Shown piece after piece: positions 35,872-45,387 of a DNA stretch of 64,000 nt; position 1 is the first letter of the stretch, and each line of letters begins with the position of its first letter. The translations under genes were made by a program, and so were the position numbers. Below the pieces are notes generated by a model that saw nothing but the letters and a program-made list of their open reading frames with translations, made no database searches and had not been told where the DNA came from. The stretch covers positions 501,001-565,000 of the forward strand of contig NZ_CP041982.1 in the NCBI RefSeq assembly GCF_014522305.1, read 5' to 3'. This DNA is from Lactobacillus sp. PV034. Lineage in GTDB: Bacteria > Bacillota > Bacilli > Lactobacillales > Lactobacillaceae.

Positions 35872-35898
35872 TGTGTGACAATCTCCTTAATTTCTTGT

Positions 35899-35912
35899 CA
35901 CAAGCGCTTGTG
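35899..35912. promoter_or_regulatory. Perfect 14-base palindrome upstream of the sigma gene
   Basis: CACAAGCGCTTGTG, 28 bases before the sigma-factor start. The central AAGCGCTT is like LacI/CcpA-type operators (cre-like). It is a possible control site for the sigma gene. Confidence 0.5.
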
Positions 35913-36051
35913 CACTATTAGATTAGCAAGGATCAATTTTTGATAAAAACCAAGGTGAATTGCAGTTAAACAGACATCCCTCTTAAAAAGTTATCTCATT
36001 ACTACATTCAAGTTTTCCTATAAGTGACGGCTAAAATCCTTTTTACCTTGG

Positions 36052-36083
36052 GACAAAAAAATCAGCAAACTTAGTTGCTGATC
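36052..36083 (-). terminator. Terminator of the lipoprotein gene
   Basis: On the minus strand ATCAGCAACTAAGTTTGCTGAT followed by TTTTTTT, 12 bases after the stop codon. Confidence 0.85.
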
Positions 36084-36094
36084 TAATTATTATG

Positions 36095-36982
36095 CTATTT
36101 TTGCTTCATAAAATTGTAAGTCGCCTTACCATCAAGACTAGTGTAAAGAATTTTACTTTGATCTGTAGGGTCAATTAGTGAAATTGGCTCATGGACCTCT
36201 AAAGTATCATAAATATTACTGGAAAGATCATCAAGAACTTTAGTTAATTGCCTCCATCCCTCCGGATCTACTCCTTCTTTTATTTCAGTAATATTCTCTT
36301 TTACATTTTCCCTAAGTGGTAGGAAAGTGAACATTTTCTTATTCTCATCGTAGCCAAATTGAACCTCGCCGTTAAAGTTATCATTCAATTGCTTTACTGC
36401 TTCATTAATCAAGAATTTTTTGCTTGCTTTTTCCCTATAAGCTTGACTAACATGCCCCGTAGCAAAAGCCTCGATATATTTATCTTCTTTCACTTTATAT
36501 GGTTTAATATCAGCTTGTTTTACTGCTTGATCAAGTTCTTTTGTAATTTTAAGTTCACTGTATTTTACGTTATAGCCAGTAACAGCAAATATCTTAACTT
36601 TCATATATTTATGCTCATAGAGATTTTGATTTTGTAAAAGAACTAAACCGATTGAAATACATAATTTAAATTTATGATTCTTTACTTTGGCATAGCTTGT
36701 ATCTTCACTAGAACCAAGGTTAGAAAATTTACTACGTCCTACTATAGGTGCCTGTGCCATCACTTTTGCACCATCAGGTGCATTGGTTGTTCCTGTTACT
36801 TCAACAATTGAACGAATATCAAGATCTGATGTTTTCACACTTTTTATCTTTGTTGAATAAACTGTTAATCCCTTATAAGTAGTACCACCACTACTTATGT
36901 TTTTCTTAGTGCCACAGGCAGCACTTACGATCCCAATCAAGACTACTATCGCCACTAAAGAAAAATATCTTAATTTTTTCAC
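36095..36982 (-). CDS. Lipoprotein of unknown function
   Basis: About 295 residues. KKLRYFSLVAIVVLIGIVSAAC is a lipoprotein signal peptide with lipobox SAAC, so it is anchored outside the membrane. The mature part has an Ig-like section (DLDIRSIVEVTGTTNAPDGAKVM) and a C-terminal alpha/beta part. I chose the GTG at 36982 (GAGG nine bases before); an ATG five codons upstream is possible. Function unknown. Confidence 0.75.
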   Translation of the reverse strand: MKKLRYFSLVAIVVLIGIVSAACGTKKNISSGGTTYKGLTVYSTKIKSVKTSDLDIRSIVEVTGTTNAPDGAKVMAQAPIVGRSKFSNLGSSEDTSYAKVKNHKFKLCISIGLVLLQNQNLYEHKYMKVKIFAVTGYNVKYSELKITKELDQAVKQADIKPYKVKEDKYIEAFATGHVSQAYREKASKKFLINEAVKQLNDNFNGEVQFGYDENKKMFTFLPLRENVKENITEIKEGVDPEGWRQLTKVLDDLSSNIYDTLEVHEPISLIDPTDQSKILYTSLDGKATYNFMKQK

Positions 36983-37040
36983 AACTTTTATCCTCATTCT
37001 TCCTTAAAATAACTTGCATTATTTTATCCTTTCTAAGAAT

Positions 37041-37077
37041 AAAAAAACAACCAGCAAATTTACTTGCTGATTGCTGT
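37041..37077 (-). terminator. Terminator of the ComK-like gene
   Basis: AACAGCAATCAGCAAG with CTTGCTGGTTGTT-type pairing (core CAGCAA/TTGCTG) and a T7 run on the minus strand. Confidence 0.75.
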
Positions 37078-37083
37078 TAAATC

Positions 37084-37926
37084 TTAATAAATTGAATCTT
37101 GACGTTTGCTGATTCTTTTCAATAATTTTAGATCACTTTCATTAACTGGCACATCGAACAGGTGGCTAATGGCACGTCCAATTTGTTTGAAATCAAGATC
37201 TTCTAGTTTAGTAATAATCTGTTTTAGCATCACTTCGTCATAAGTAATGAGCCGGCGTGGCATTAAATAGGCTTCATCATCTAAAATAGATGACGATCGT
37301 TTAAGACGCTTACAAGCACGTAAGTGCAAACCCAATTCATGCAAACTCTCTTTAATAATCTGACCCAAAATCCAGTTATGGGTAATCCCTTCGCCCAATC
37401 TTGCTGGCAAATGACGACAACAATTATTAAATTCAAAGCGATATCCCACCGTGGTAATAAATGAGATTTCTTGCTTATTTACTTGATAATCACTAATATG
37501 GTGCAAGCTAATCCAATCAGTATTCTGATCAAAATAGCCATTTAGTGAGAAATAGGCAGTTTGCCAGACGGAAATGATATGGTGATATTTAAAGCCGAGC
37601 ATTTCATTAATATGTTTTTGAAAACTAGCACCGAAAAGTAATTTATTCCTAAAAAAATCGTGCACTAGCTGACGACTAGATTTTCTACTTAATACAATTC
37701 CTCTTTCTTGATCAAAAATGACGGTCTGATATTTACCTAACAAAGGCTCCTGCGAAAAGTCATATAAAGCAATCATCTGCGGATTTATGCTATAAGTAGA
37801 ATCCTCATGCATCCGAGCTAAACTTCCTGCTTGCTTAACAATTGCTCGCTTAACCTTCTCCTTTGACCAAATCTTCTCTTGGGGCAAGCCAGCTTGGTAT
37901 AAACTTAAGTCAGTTTGTCCTATCAT
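37084..37926 (-). CDS. ComK-family competence transcription factor
   Basis: 280 residues, longer than B. subtilis ComK (192). The order RNKLLFGASFQKHINEMLGF, then YHHIISVWQTAYFSLNGYF, then WISLHHISDYQV aligns with ComK's 'CRFFGSSYAGRKAGTYEV', 'NQIFLFPTLSS' and 'WISHVHVKEF'. ComK binds AT-rich boxes upstream of DNA-uptake genes. About 45 extra N-terminal and 50 extra C-terminal residues have no obvious motif. GGAG precedes the ATG. It stands alone but close to the sigma-factor pseudogene. Confidence 0.75.
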   Translation of the reverse strand: MIGQTDLSLYQAGLPQEKIWSKEKVKRAIVKQAGSLARMHEDSTYSINPQMIALYDFSQEPLLGKYQTVIFDQERGIVLSRKSSRQLVHDFFRNKLLFGASFQKHINEMLGFKYHHIISVWQTAYFSLNGYFDQNTDWISLHHISDYQVNKQEISFITTVGYRFEFNNCCRHLPARLGEGITHNWILGQIIKESLHELGLHLRACKRLKRSSSILDDEAYLMPRRLITYDEVMLKQIITKLEDLDFKQIGRAISHLFDVPVNESDLKLLKRISKRQDSIY

Positions 37927-38085
37927 GTTTTTCTCCTTTACAATATATTTTTCTCAAAAAATAGCATAGCAAGAAAGAAATTTAATAGGAACTGTTATTT
38001 TTGATCTTACCCAAAATGGATAAAACCCTGCACAAGTTACACGTTTTGGTTAAAAATTAGTCCTTTACTCATTTCTAGAGAAAGA

Positions 38086-38119
38086 AAAAAAGTTACTAGA
38101 AAATTCTAGTAACTTTTTA
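38086..38119 (-). terminator. Terminator of nupC
   Basis: AAAAAGTTACTAGAA / TTCTAGTAACTTTTT, a stem of about 15 bases adjacent to the minus-strand stop. Confidence 0.85.
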
Positions 38120-38125
38120 ATATTT

Positions 38126-39376
38126 TTACCAAACGAATAAGCCCATCATTCCAGCAGTTAGCAATGATACTAAGATACCAGAAAGTAATAAGTAAGCAAC
38201 GTTCTTAGAAATAAGATTATTCTTTTCTTTGTTAACAATTCCCTTGAAACATCCGATAATCATACCCAAAGTTGAGAAGTTAGCAAAACTAGTTAAGAAG
38301 GCCGTTAAGACTGCTTGGTAGTGAGGAGCATAAGATTTAACATGACCTGTTACTTGTCCCATTACCACAAACTCGTTAGTAACTAACTTGGTACCCATAT
38401 GTTGGGCAAATTGGAGGGACTCAGTTGGGTTAAGTCCAGTTAGCCATGCAAATGGATACATTACGATTCCCAATAAGTGTTCAAGTGAAAGCCAAGGATT
38501 AATAAGTCCTAAAAGCTTGTTGATTAAGTCTGCTAAAGCAACAAAGGCAATAACATTAGCAGTAATAATTAAAATCAACTTACCTGCACCAAGGATTGAA
38601 TCACCTAAGAAGGAGAAGAAAGGTTCCTTACCAGGAGTTGGTTCTTCAGCAGCTTTACCACCTTCAACTTCTTCTTCCGCAACTATTTCGCTACTCTTCA
38701 TTGTCGCAATGGTATCTTCTTCAGGGGTAACCTTGATTGGATTAAGCATTGCAGTAACAATCAAAGCATTAATTACGTTTAATGGGACAGCGGTCAAAAT
38801 GTATTGACCAGGCATCATTTTGGTATATGAACCAATAATTGAAGCAGTAACGCAAGACATTGACATCATGGCCAAAGTCAAATTACGTTTAGCGTTGATT
38901 TGCTTTAATTGTAAAGCGGAAACAGCTAAGGCTTCAGTGTTACCTAAAAACATCATTTCAACAGCGAAGAATGATTCAAATTTAGGTTGACCAGTAAGTT
39001 TAGATAAGCCCTTGCCAATCCACTTAACAATCCAAGGTAAGATACCAATATAAGTCAAAATATCAAATAATGGTACAATCATTAAAATTGGCATCAATAC
39101 TTGGAAGAACCAATCCATTTGCTTGACATTCACCATACTTGGGAAGGCAAACTCAATTCCTTTGTAGGCAACATCCATCAATTCGTTAAAGCCACTAGCT
39201 GCTCCTTCAACAATGGCACGTCCAATAGAAAAACTAGTCAAGAACCAGGCTAAGATCAGGTTAAAGATAACCATGGTAATAACCCCACGCCAATTGATGG
39301 CTTTTTTATCCTTAGAAAAGATAAAACCGATCAAAAGAAAAATCAACACACCGACAATATTGATCGCTAAATACAT
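38126..39376 (-). CDS. nupC: Concentrative nucleoside transporter (NupC)
   Basis: 416 residues with about ten membrane segments. The CNT signature is seen in FFAVEMMFLGNTEALAVSALQLKQIN, ILTAVPLNVINALIV and GTKLVTNEFVVMGQ plus ANFSTLGMIIG near the end. It imports nucleosides with H+ or Na+. An acidic insert (EEDTIATMKSSEIVAEEEVEGG) lies mid-protein in a loop. Two ATG codons adjoin; the second starts MYLAINIVG. Confidence 0.92.
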   Translation of the reverse strand: MYLAINIVGVLIFLLIGFIFSKDKKAINWRGVITMVIFNLILAWFLTSFSIGRAIVEGAASGFNELMDVAYKGIEFAFPSMVNVKQMDWFFQVLMPILMIVPLFDILTYIGILPWIVKWIGKGLSKLTGQPKFESFFAVEMMFLGNTEALAVSALQLKQINAKRNLTLAMMSMSCVTASIIGSYTKMMPGQYILTAVPLNVINALIVTAMLNPIKVTPEEDTIATMKSSEIVAEEEVEGGKAAEEPTPGKEPFFSFLGDSILGAGKLILIITANVIAFVALADLINKLLGLINPWLSLEHLLGIVMYPFAWLTGLNPTESLQFAQHMGTKLVTNEFVVMGQVTGHVKSYAPHYQAVLTAFLTSFANFSTLGMIIGCFKGIVNKEKNNLISKNVAYLLLSGILVSLLTAGMMGLFVW

Positions 39377-39516
39377 CATGACCCTCTCTCATAGATAATC
39401 TCAAAATATTTTAATTTAAATTAATGTAAGTTTAGCCGAATATTAGCCAGCTGTAAACCTTAAATTGTTACTTTTTTGGATATTTTTATGAGAAAGTGTT
39501 TCACCTTAATCTAATA

Positions 39517-39547
39517 AAAGAGATCCAGCTTTTACTGGACCTCTATT
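39517..39547 (-). terminator. Terminator of the SGNH hydrolase operon
   Basis: AGAGATCCAG / CTGGACCTCT stem with T-rich sequence on the minus strand, touching the stop codon of the hydrolase gene. Confidence 0.7.
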
Positions 39548-40304
39548 ACTTATTCAATATTTGCGTTAATTCTTGTTCAAAAACTGGTAACCAAAGCTTC
39601 AAGTACCCTTCTCGTGTTGGATGAATATTATCAAACATCGCATTTGGATGGGCAGACGTTGCCGCCATTAAAGCTTGATTATTGAAAAGATCAATAACTT
39701 TAAAATGCCACTTTTCTTGGATCTTTTTCAATAAGTCCACTAACTCTTGATATTGTTCAACAGGCTCTATTTGCGGACAAGTATAAAACACCAAGGGACA
39801 ATCTAGTTCAGTAGTTATATAACGTGCTACTTCTTCAATGGCACCAAGCGTTGTCTCGCAGTCAAAATTTTCCTTTTGGCTAGCTGGTGTAATCTTACCG
39901 AGTTCTTTGTCATTTTTATAATCATTAGTCGATAGCTGACAAACAAAAAGATCATAATTCTGCTTTTGGTCAAAATCATGATAAAGGCGTTCAAGATAAC
40001 CATCTTCAGTTAAACCTGCTAAGGTTGTCCCCGAAATAGCTGACTTAGTTATGGCAACCCCATCTTTAGCAGCCAAGTAATCAACAAATGACACATCTTT
40101 AGCCGCAAAGCCAGCAGTAATCGAAGAACCCAAAAAGGCAATCTTTTTACCAGCTAAAGGTGAAGTTGCATCAAAACTAACATAATCCGGACTAAAGCAT
40201 TCAGCGTTTCCTTCTTCATAGCGAGGCGAATTAAGCATGGACATGATTTGCTTTAAACCTTCCCGTCTTTGACTATTACTTAATTCTTGCTTATTTTTAC
40301 TCAT
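39546..40304 (-). CDS. SGNH/GDSL-family hydrolase
   Basis: 252 residues with block I IAFLGSSITAGF (catalytic Ser), block III VCQLSTNDYKND (Asn) and block V DNIHPTREGY (Asp-His). It probably cleaves an ester of a lipid or acetylated sugar; it is cytosolic, with no signal peptide. AAGGAAT lies before the ATG. It is the last gene in a three-gene minus-strand operon with tag and the reductase. Confidence 0.85.
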   Translation of the reverse strand: MSKNKQELSNSQRREGLKQIMSMLNSPRYEEGNAECFSPDYVSFDATSPLAGKKIAFLGSSITAGFAAKDVSFVDYLAAKDGVAITKSAISGTTLAGLTEDGYLERLYHDFDQKQNYDLFVCQLSTNDYKNDKELGKITPASQKENFDCETTLGAIEEVARYITTELDCPLVFYTCPQIEPVEQYQELVDLLKKIQEKWHFKVIDLFNNQALMAATSAHPNAMFDNIHPTREGYLKLWLPVFEQELTQILNK

Positions 40305-40326
40305 TCATAATTCCTTCATTGTTACA

Positions 40327-40890
40327 TTAATTCCTAAATTGACAGTTTGCTAAATGATCATTGACTAAACCCACTGCTTGTAAAAAAGAATACACTGTCA
40401 CAGGACCAACAAACTTGAAACCCTCTTGCTTCATTGCCTTTGAAACCTTGGTAGACAGAGGTGTACTTGCTGGAACATCTGACATTTTTTGATAGTGATT
40501 ATCAAGAGGCTGCGGAATATATTTTAATAAAAAGTCACGAAAAGTTTTATCTGCTTGATGCCACTTAACTAATACCTGAGCATTATTAATAGCCGCCCTA
40601 ATTTTTAAACGATTTCGAATAATACCACTATTCTGCATTAATTGCTCAAAATCTGCTTGCGTAAATTGAGCGACTTTTTCGACATCAAAACCTGCAAAAG
40701 CTTGACGGAAGTTCTCCCGTTTATGGAGAATTGTTGCCCAGGTTAAACCTGATTGAAAACTTTCTAAAACAAGCATCTCATAAAGGTACTTTTCATCAAG
40801 ATTCAACTTACCCCATTCATGATCATGGTAATTCCGATAAAGCTCATCACTGTTGTTACCCCAAGTGCAACGAGTTAATTCTTGCTTCAC
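40327..40890 (-). CDS. tag: DNA-3-methyladenine glycosylase I
   Basis: 187 residues. RCTWGNNSDELYRNYHDHEWG starts with the zinc-ligand Cys and the HDxEWG motif; LESFQSGLTWATIL and FVGPVTVYSFLQAVGLVNDH follow, all Tag hallmarks. It removes 3-methyladenine in base excision repair. It begins with GTG overlapping the stop of the gene upstream (TAGTG). Confidence 0.93.
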   Translation of the reverse strand: MKQELTRCTWGNNSDELYRNYHDHEWGKLNLDEKYLYEMLVLESFQSGLTWATILHKRENFRQAFAGFDVEKVAQFTQADFEQLMQNSGIIRNRLKIRAAINNAQVLVKWHQADKTFRDFLLKYIPQPLDNHYQKMSDVPASTPLSTKVSKAMKQEGFKFVGPVTVYSFLQAVGLVNDHLANCQFRN

Positions 40891-42230
40891 TATCTTAAGT
40901 CACCACCAACTTTATCAGCTAATGCTGGATAAATTGGTACGATTTGCTTTTCCCAATCTTTGCGACTAATTCCAAGAGCGATTGCTGGAATAAAGTTATT
41001 AATATCATCTGCGGCGGTGGCAGATAGTTCACTAGCACCAACTAAACGATCATCTTGATCAAAAACAAGGGTCAATTTTGCTGGCTTTTCATTAAGCCCA
41101 GCATAAAGGCTACTACCTGCTAAGTCATGTTCTTCCACCGTGTAGTGTTTGCTATCAGCTTCAGCCACTTCAGGATTAAGACCTGCTTGCGCAATCTCTG
41201 GGAAAGTAAAGGCTGCTGTACCAACAGTTGGACGCAAGTATGGTGCATCGCTCCCCTTTTCAAAGATTTCAAAGATATAGTTAGCTTCACTTTCAGCTAC
41301 AGTAGTTAATTTAGGTAATTTTTGGTTAGCAACATCACCGATAGCATAAACGCCTGGTACACTTGTTTCAAGGTGGTCATTAACTTCAATGCCATGTTTT
41401 GAATATTTGATGCCAACATGGTCAAGGTCAAGTTTTTCAATATTAGGAATCCGGCCAGTAGCATCCAAAACATAATCAGTCATAAAGACAGAACCGTCTT
41501 TGGTCGTCACTACCATGCCATTACCAGTATCAGCGTTTTCAAGGGTATTTACCTCGCTAAACAAGCGAATATGAATGTTACGTTTTTCCATTGCTTCAAC
41601 TAACTGCACCGTATATTTATGGTAGAAACCACGCAAAACGCGATCTGAACGAACTAAAATAGTGACGTCACTACCAGCAGCTGCGAGGAAAGTTCCTAGC
41701 TCCATACTGATATAACCCCCACCAATAATTGTGGTTCTCTTAGGCACATTATCAAGAGATAAAACATCATCGGAAGTATGGGTCTTATCATCACCGGGAA
41801 AACGTACTTTATGAGAGTGAGCACCTGTAGCAATGATGATCTTATCGCCTTCGTATTTTTCACCATTTACTTCAATTACATGAGGTTCAACAAACTTGCC
41901 ATAACCTTCAGCTACATCGCCTAGCTTATAAAAATTAGCCTTAGTTTCTTCAGGCCAAGAATCAAAACGCGCCTTCTTATTTTGCATTAATTGTTGCCAA
42001 TTAATTTTTGCTGGTTGGACTAAGCCACGTCCAGCTAATTGCTCAGTCATTAAAGCTGTATGAACTGTTCCCTCAAGAAAAATCTTCGGTTCACAACCAA
42101 CGTTTGGACAAGTTCCACCAAACATGCCACCTTCAACAGCCAAAATCTTCTTGCTAGCTGCTGATAATTTACCAGCCAATTTATAACCAGCTGGACCAGT
42201 ACCTAAAATAATATAGTCATATTTCTTCAT
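40890..42230 (-). CDS. FAD-dependent pyridine nucleotide-disulfide oxidoreductase
   Basis: 446 residues from MKKYDYIILGTGPAGYK (FAD Rossmann). The redox-active pair is in GGTCPNVGCEPK (CxxxxC). NAD(P)-binding reads TIIGGGYISMELGTFLAAAG; the C-terminal dimerisation domain ends IYPALADKVGG. It resembles glutathione reductase-like enzymes of lactobacilli, probably helping thiol redox balance. The ATG at 42230 follows AGAGG; the longer frame adds ten residues. Confidence 0.88.
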   Translation of the reverse strand: MKKYDYIILGTGPAGYKLAGKLSAASKKILAVEGGMFGGTCPNVGCEPKIFLEGTVHTALMTEQLAGRGLVQPAKINWQQLMQNKKARFDSWPEETKANFYKLGDVAEGYGKFVEPHVIEVNGEKYEGDKIIIATGAHSHKVRFPGDDKTHTSDDVLSLDNVPKRTTIIGGGYISMELGTFLAAAGSDVTILVRSDRVLRGFYHKYTVQLVEAMEKRNIHIRLFSEVNTLENADTGNGMVVTTKDGSVFMTDYVLDATGRIPNIEKLDLDHVGIKYSKHGIEVNDHLETSVPGVYAIGDVANQKLPKLTTVAESEANYIFEIFEKGSDAPYLRPTVGTAAFTFPEIAQAGLNPEVAEADSKHYTVEEHDLAGSSLYAGLNEKPAKLTLVFDQDDRLVGASELSATAADDINNFIPAIALGISRKDWEKQIVPIYPALADKVGGDLR

Positions 42231-42359
42231 CTTAAGGACCTCTTTTTTTCTTACTTTCACATATAGAATACTATTTTTAACCAGCAGATTAAATTTTTTA
42301 GCTTCATATATTATTGGTGAAAGTTTATAATTAAATAAAACACTTTTTTGGAGGAAAAG

Positions 42360-42875
42360 ATGAAAAAAATTATTTTTGGTTCGATGATTGCTTTGCTTTT
42401 AACAACTGCTGGTTGTCGTGAAGATCCCGACGCCCATATTATTAAACATCCAAAAACAAGTACAAAAGTCGTTAAAAAGACTAAGAAAACTAGCAAGAAG
42501 TCTACTAAAAAGACTACACCTAAAAAAGAAACCACTAAAAAACCAGTAGAACAAAAAGAGTCACCTGCAGACGATTCACAAGCAGATACTGCTACTCAAA
42601 ATCAAGGGACAGATTCAACTACTAGTTCTAATTCGCAAACAAGTCAAACTCAAAGCAGTCAGCCAAGTACTACTTATAACAATAGTAATAGTAACAGCTA
42701 TTATCGTCCAACTACGCCAAGTTATCCAACTTATCACTACACTTCAAGCTACACGGCTCCAAGCTCTAATAATACTAACAGTGCCACATCAAGCAATGAC
42801 AATACTAGTCAAATTACTAGTGAAGACACAGCAAGCAGTGAAGATATTAGTGATGACACTAATCTTGCAGAATAA
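42360..42875 (+). CDS. Low-complexity lipoprotein
   Basis: 171 residues. MKKIIFGSMIALLLTTAGC is a lipoprotein signal with a TAGC lipobox. The mature part starts with a Lys/Thr-rich run and continues in Ser/Thr/Asn/Gln/Tyr repeats, a natively unfolded surface stalk. GGAGG precedes the ATG. Function unknown. Confidence 0.8.
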   Translation: MKKIIFGSMIALLLTTAGCREDPDAHIIKHPKTSTKVVKKTKKTSKKSTKKTTPKKETTKKPVEQKESPADDSQADTATQNQGTDSTTSSNSQTSQTQSSQPSTTYNNSNSNSYYRPTTPSYPTYHYTSSYTAPSSNNTNSATSSNDNTSQITSEDTASSEDISDDTNLAE

Positions 42876-42877
42876 AA

Positions 42878-42911
42878 AGAAGGAAGGTTTGAAGCCTTCC
42901 TTCTTTTTTGC
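42878..42911. terminator. Terminator shared by the lipoprotein and exporter genes
   Basis: AAGAAGGAAGG / CCTTCCTTCTT with T6 downstream on the plus strand and A-rich sequence on the other side; it lies between convergent genes. Confidence 0.85.
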
Positions 42912-42925
42912 TTTTATGCTTAAAG

Positions 42926-44333
42926 TTATTTTTCTTTCTTAATTAAGAGTCCAAGTAATAATCCAATTACTACTAGAACAACTGTGAAGTAGAAACCAAA
43001 GTGAGCACCATTAGTAAAGGCAACTGCTTTATTAGCAGTATGAGCTGCAGTTTGACCAGCTGCAAGTAAAATGGTAGCAATCGCAGTCGCAATCGCACCA
43101 ACAATTTGTTGTAAGGTGTTCATAATTGTACTACCATCAGCTGATTGTGGTCCTTGAACTGCATTCAAGGCATAAGTTTGAGCTGGTGACATTGCTAATG
43201 GACAACCAATCATCAAGATAACTTGAGACAAGATAATGTACCAAATTGGTGAGGTAGTTGTTACACAAGCAAGCATAATTGCACCAACCAAGGCGAGCAC
43301 AAATCCAATCATCACTGGTGCTTTGGCGCCGATTTGATCATAAACGCGACCACTAATTGCAGAAGTAATCGCATTAATCAAACCACCAGGTAACATAATA
43401 ATACCGGTTAAAGCTACGGCTAATAAACGACCACTTTGGATGTATTGTGGTAATAAGTACATTGACGAAAGGATGATAGCAAAGTCAACCATCACAATTA
43501 AAGCCCCTACTCTAAATTGTTCGATTGAAAAAATACGTAAGTTTAAAATAGGATTCTTTAAGCTAACTTGGCGATGTACATATAAGGCCAAAATCACAAT
43601 TGCAACGATGATTAAAGCCCAAACAACGAATGAACCTAAACCCATATCTCCAGCTAAACTTACACCACTAACTAAAGCAGAAAATCCAACTACTGATTCA
43701 ATAATTGAAATAAAGTCTACTTTTGGTCTCGTTACTTCGTTAACATTAACTAAACCAGCAATGGCAAAAATCAAGGCAACTACTAAGAATGGGACAAACA
43801 TCCAGAAAATCCAGTTCCAGCTAAGGACACCTAGGATTAAACCAGTAACAGTTGGGCCAATTGCAGGAGCAAGCATGATAACCATCGCACAGGCACCCAT
43901 TGCAGCACCCAATTTATCTGGTGGAAACAAAAGCATGGCCACAGTAAACATTAATGGCAAAACAATCCCTGTTCCTATACCCTGGATCATTCTTCCTGTT
44001 AACACAATGGCAAAATTTGGTGCAAGAGCAGAAATAATTGAACCAATTAAAAAGGCCAAAAGACTAAAAAAAAACTAATTGTCTGGTTGAGAACCATTTA
44101 GTTAATAAACTTGACAATGGTAAGACAATTCCGATTACTAACATATAACCAGTAACTAACCATTGCACTGTACCAGTTGGTACATTAAAAGCTTTCATTA
44201 ATTGAGGTAATGCAATATTCAATGAAGTTTCAGAAAGCATTCCTACGAAAGCTCCGAGCATTAAAGCAACCATCGCAATCCATGGATGATCAGCATGCAC
44301 GATTGCTTGGCGTTTTGATGTTGTATTTTCCAA
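42926..44333 (-). pseudogene. DHA2-family multidrug exporter, frameshifted at a T9 tract
   Basis: The first part (TTG start at 44333 behind AAGGAGG) reads MENTTSKRQAIVHADHPWIA and LSETSLNIALPQLMKAF, through FSTRQLVFF and a stop. The second frame continues LAFLIGSIISALAPNFAIVLTGRMIQGIG to the end of a 14-span transporter (42926-44059 alone). Removing one T from the nine at 44066-44074 restores VFFSLLAFLIG. QacA/EmrB-type proteins export drugs by proton antiport. It may be off, or expressed at low level through slippage. Confidence 0.87.
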
Positions 44334-44544
44334 AAAAATTTCCTCCTTATTTTTGGGTCGTTGATTATCATACACTTTTATTTTTATCTTCGTAAGTAAT
44401 TTTTTTGTAAATCAAAGAAAAAAATTTTATAATGTAGTTTTACATTAAAATTTAATAAGCTTTCGGTTGAATATGAATTTTCTTTGAAATATTTGTGAAT
44501 ATATATTAAAATTAAAAAACAACGTATTAATAAGAGGAGTAATT

Positions 44545-45192
44545 ATGTCACCAATAGATGTATTAGATGAATTTGAAGAAGAAGAAGAAAATAATCTCCC
44601 TCTAGACGCTGATGACTTCGAATTAACTCTTTTTCTGAGTAATTTTGCTGAAAATTTAAAAAAAGAGTATCACTTTTCTGTTCGGCAAATCGCATGGACC
44701 ATTAAAATGTACCTCTATGAGCGAACAATTGATTCTTTGCTCGATGAGCTAGATACTCTCGAAGAATCAGAAGTTATCACAGGGCTAGAAAAAGAAGGTC
44801 AGATTAATGAAATTACCAAGCAAGTTGCCAAACTAGAAGCACGCATTTGTGTGAAAAGATGCTTTGACCAAAATTTTCGGATTAATTTAACTAAAGCATT
44901 AGTTGCCCACCAGGTTCCAGAAAAGGTACAAACGGAAATTCTATTTTTGATGTGTGGTTTTAACGAGACACAATTTGAAGATGATATCGATGAAAAAGCC
45001 GATGTTTCTATTGCCTTAGCTCCATGGATTGATGATACGCAAGCAACTGAAACAGGCTGGCAAACCGGCTTAAGTGAAGAATTTGATGACATTATGGATA
45101 CTTATGGTGGAATTATTATTCCCGCTTTAACTAAGTATTTGGGCGAAGATGAAGTCGAAGAGATCTTTGATAAAAGCTTTAATCAAAACTAA
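44545..45192 (+). CDS. Hypothetical acidic protein, 215 residues
   Basis: Not recognised. It begins MSPIDVLDEFEEEEENN, is helical and strongly acidic, and has no signal peptide or membrane segment. A mid-section (KEYHFSVRQIAWTIKMYLYERTID) and a C-terminal FDDIMDTYGGIIIPALTKYLGEDE give no family clue. It has a good ribosome site (AGAGGAG) and its own terminator. Confidence 0.72.
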   Translation: MSPIDVLDEFEEEEENNLPLDADDFELTLFLSNFAENLKKEYHFSVRQIAWTIKMYLYERTIDSLLDELDTLEESEVITGLEKEGQINEITKQVAKLEARICVKRCFDQNFRINLTKALVAHQVPEKVQTEILFLMCGFNETQFEDDIDEKADVSIALAPWIDDTQATETGWQTGLSEEFDDIMDTYGGIIIPALTKYLGEDEVEEIFDKSFNQN

Positions 45193-45224
45193 AAAAGAGC
45201 GATCAATAATTGATTGCTCTTTTA
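45192..45224 (+). terminator. Terminator
   Basis: AAGAGCGATCAAT / ATTGATTGCTCTT followed by T, just after the stop at 45192. Confidence 0.88.
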
Positions 45225-45308
45225 TTTTGTATTTCTATCCAGTTTGCCTCCCCCCCTAATTTTAAAATCAAAAAATTATGGTTGGGGTTAGAAACATAAC
45301 AGTAAAAC

Positions 45309-45340
45309 AAAAAACCGAGATATTAATATCTCGGTTTTTA
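45309..45340 (-). terminator. Terminator of the SEC10-domain gene
   Basis: AAAAACCGAGATATTAATATCTCGGTTTTT, a near-perfect palindrome, about 50 bases past the minus-strand stop. A C7 run lies at 45250-45256 just beyond. Confidence 0.85.
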
Positions 45341-45387
45341 TATGCTTATTATTTAATCGATAAAGACATGTATATTAGGAAAAACAA

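Noticed and set aside
43440..44078. 212-residue plus-strand frame opposite the exporter
   Set aside because: Antisense shadow of an MFS gene; composition (TIK, PKS repeats) is that of reversed hydrophobic codons.
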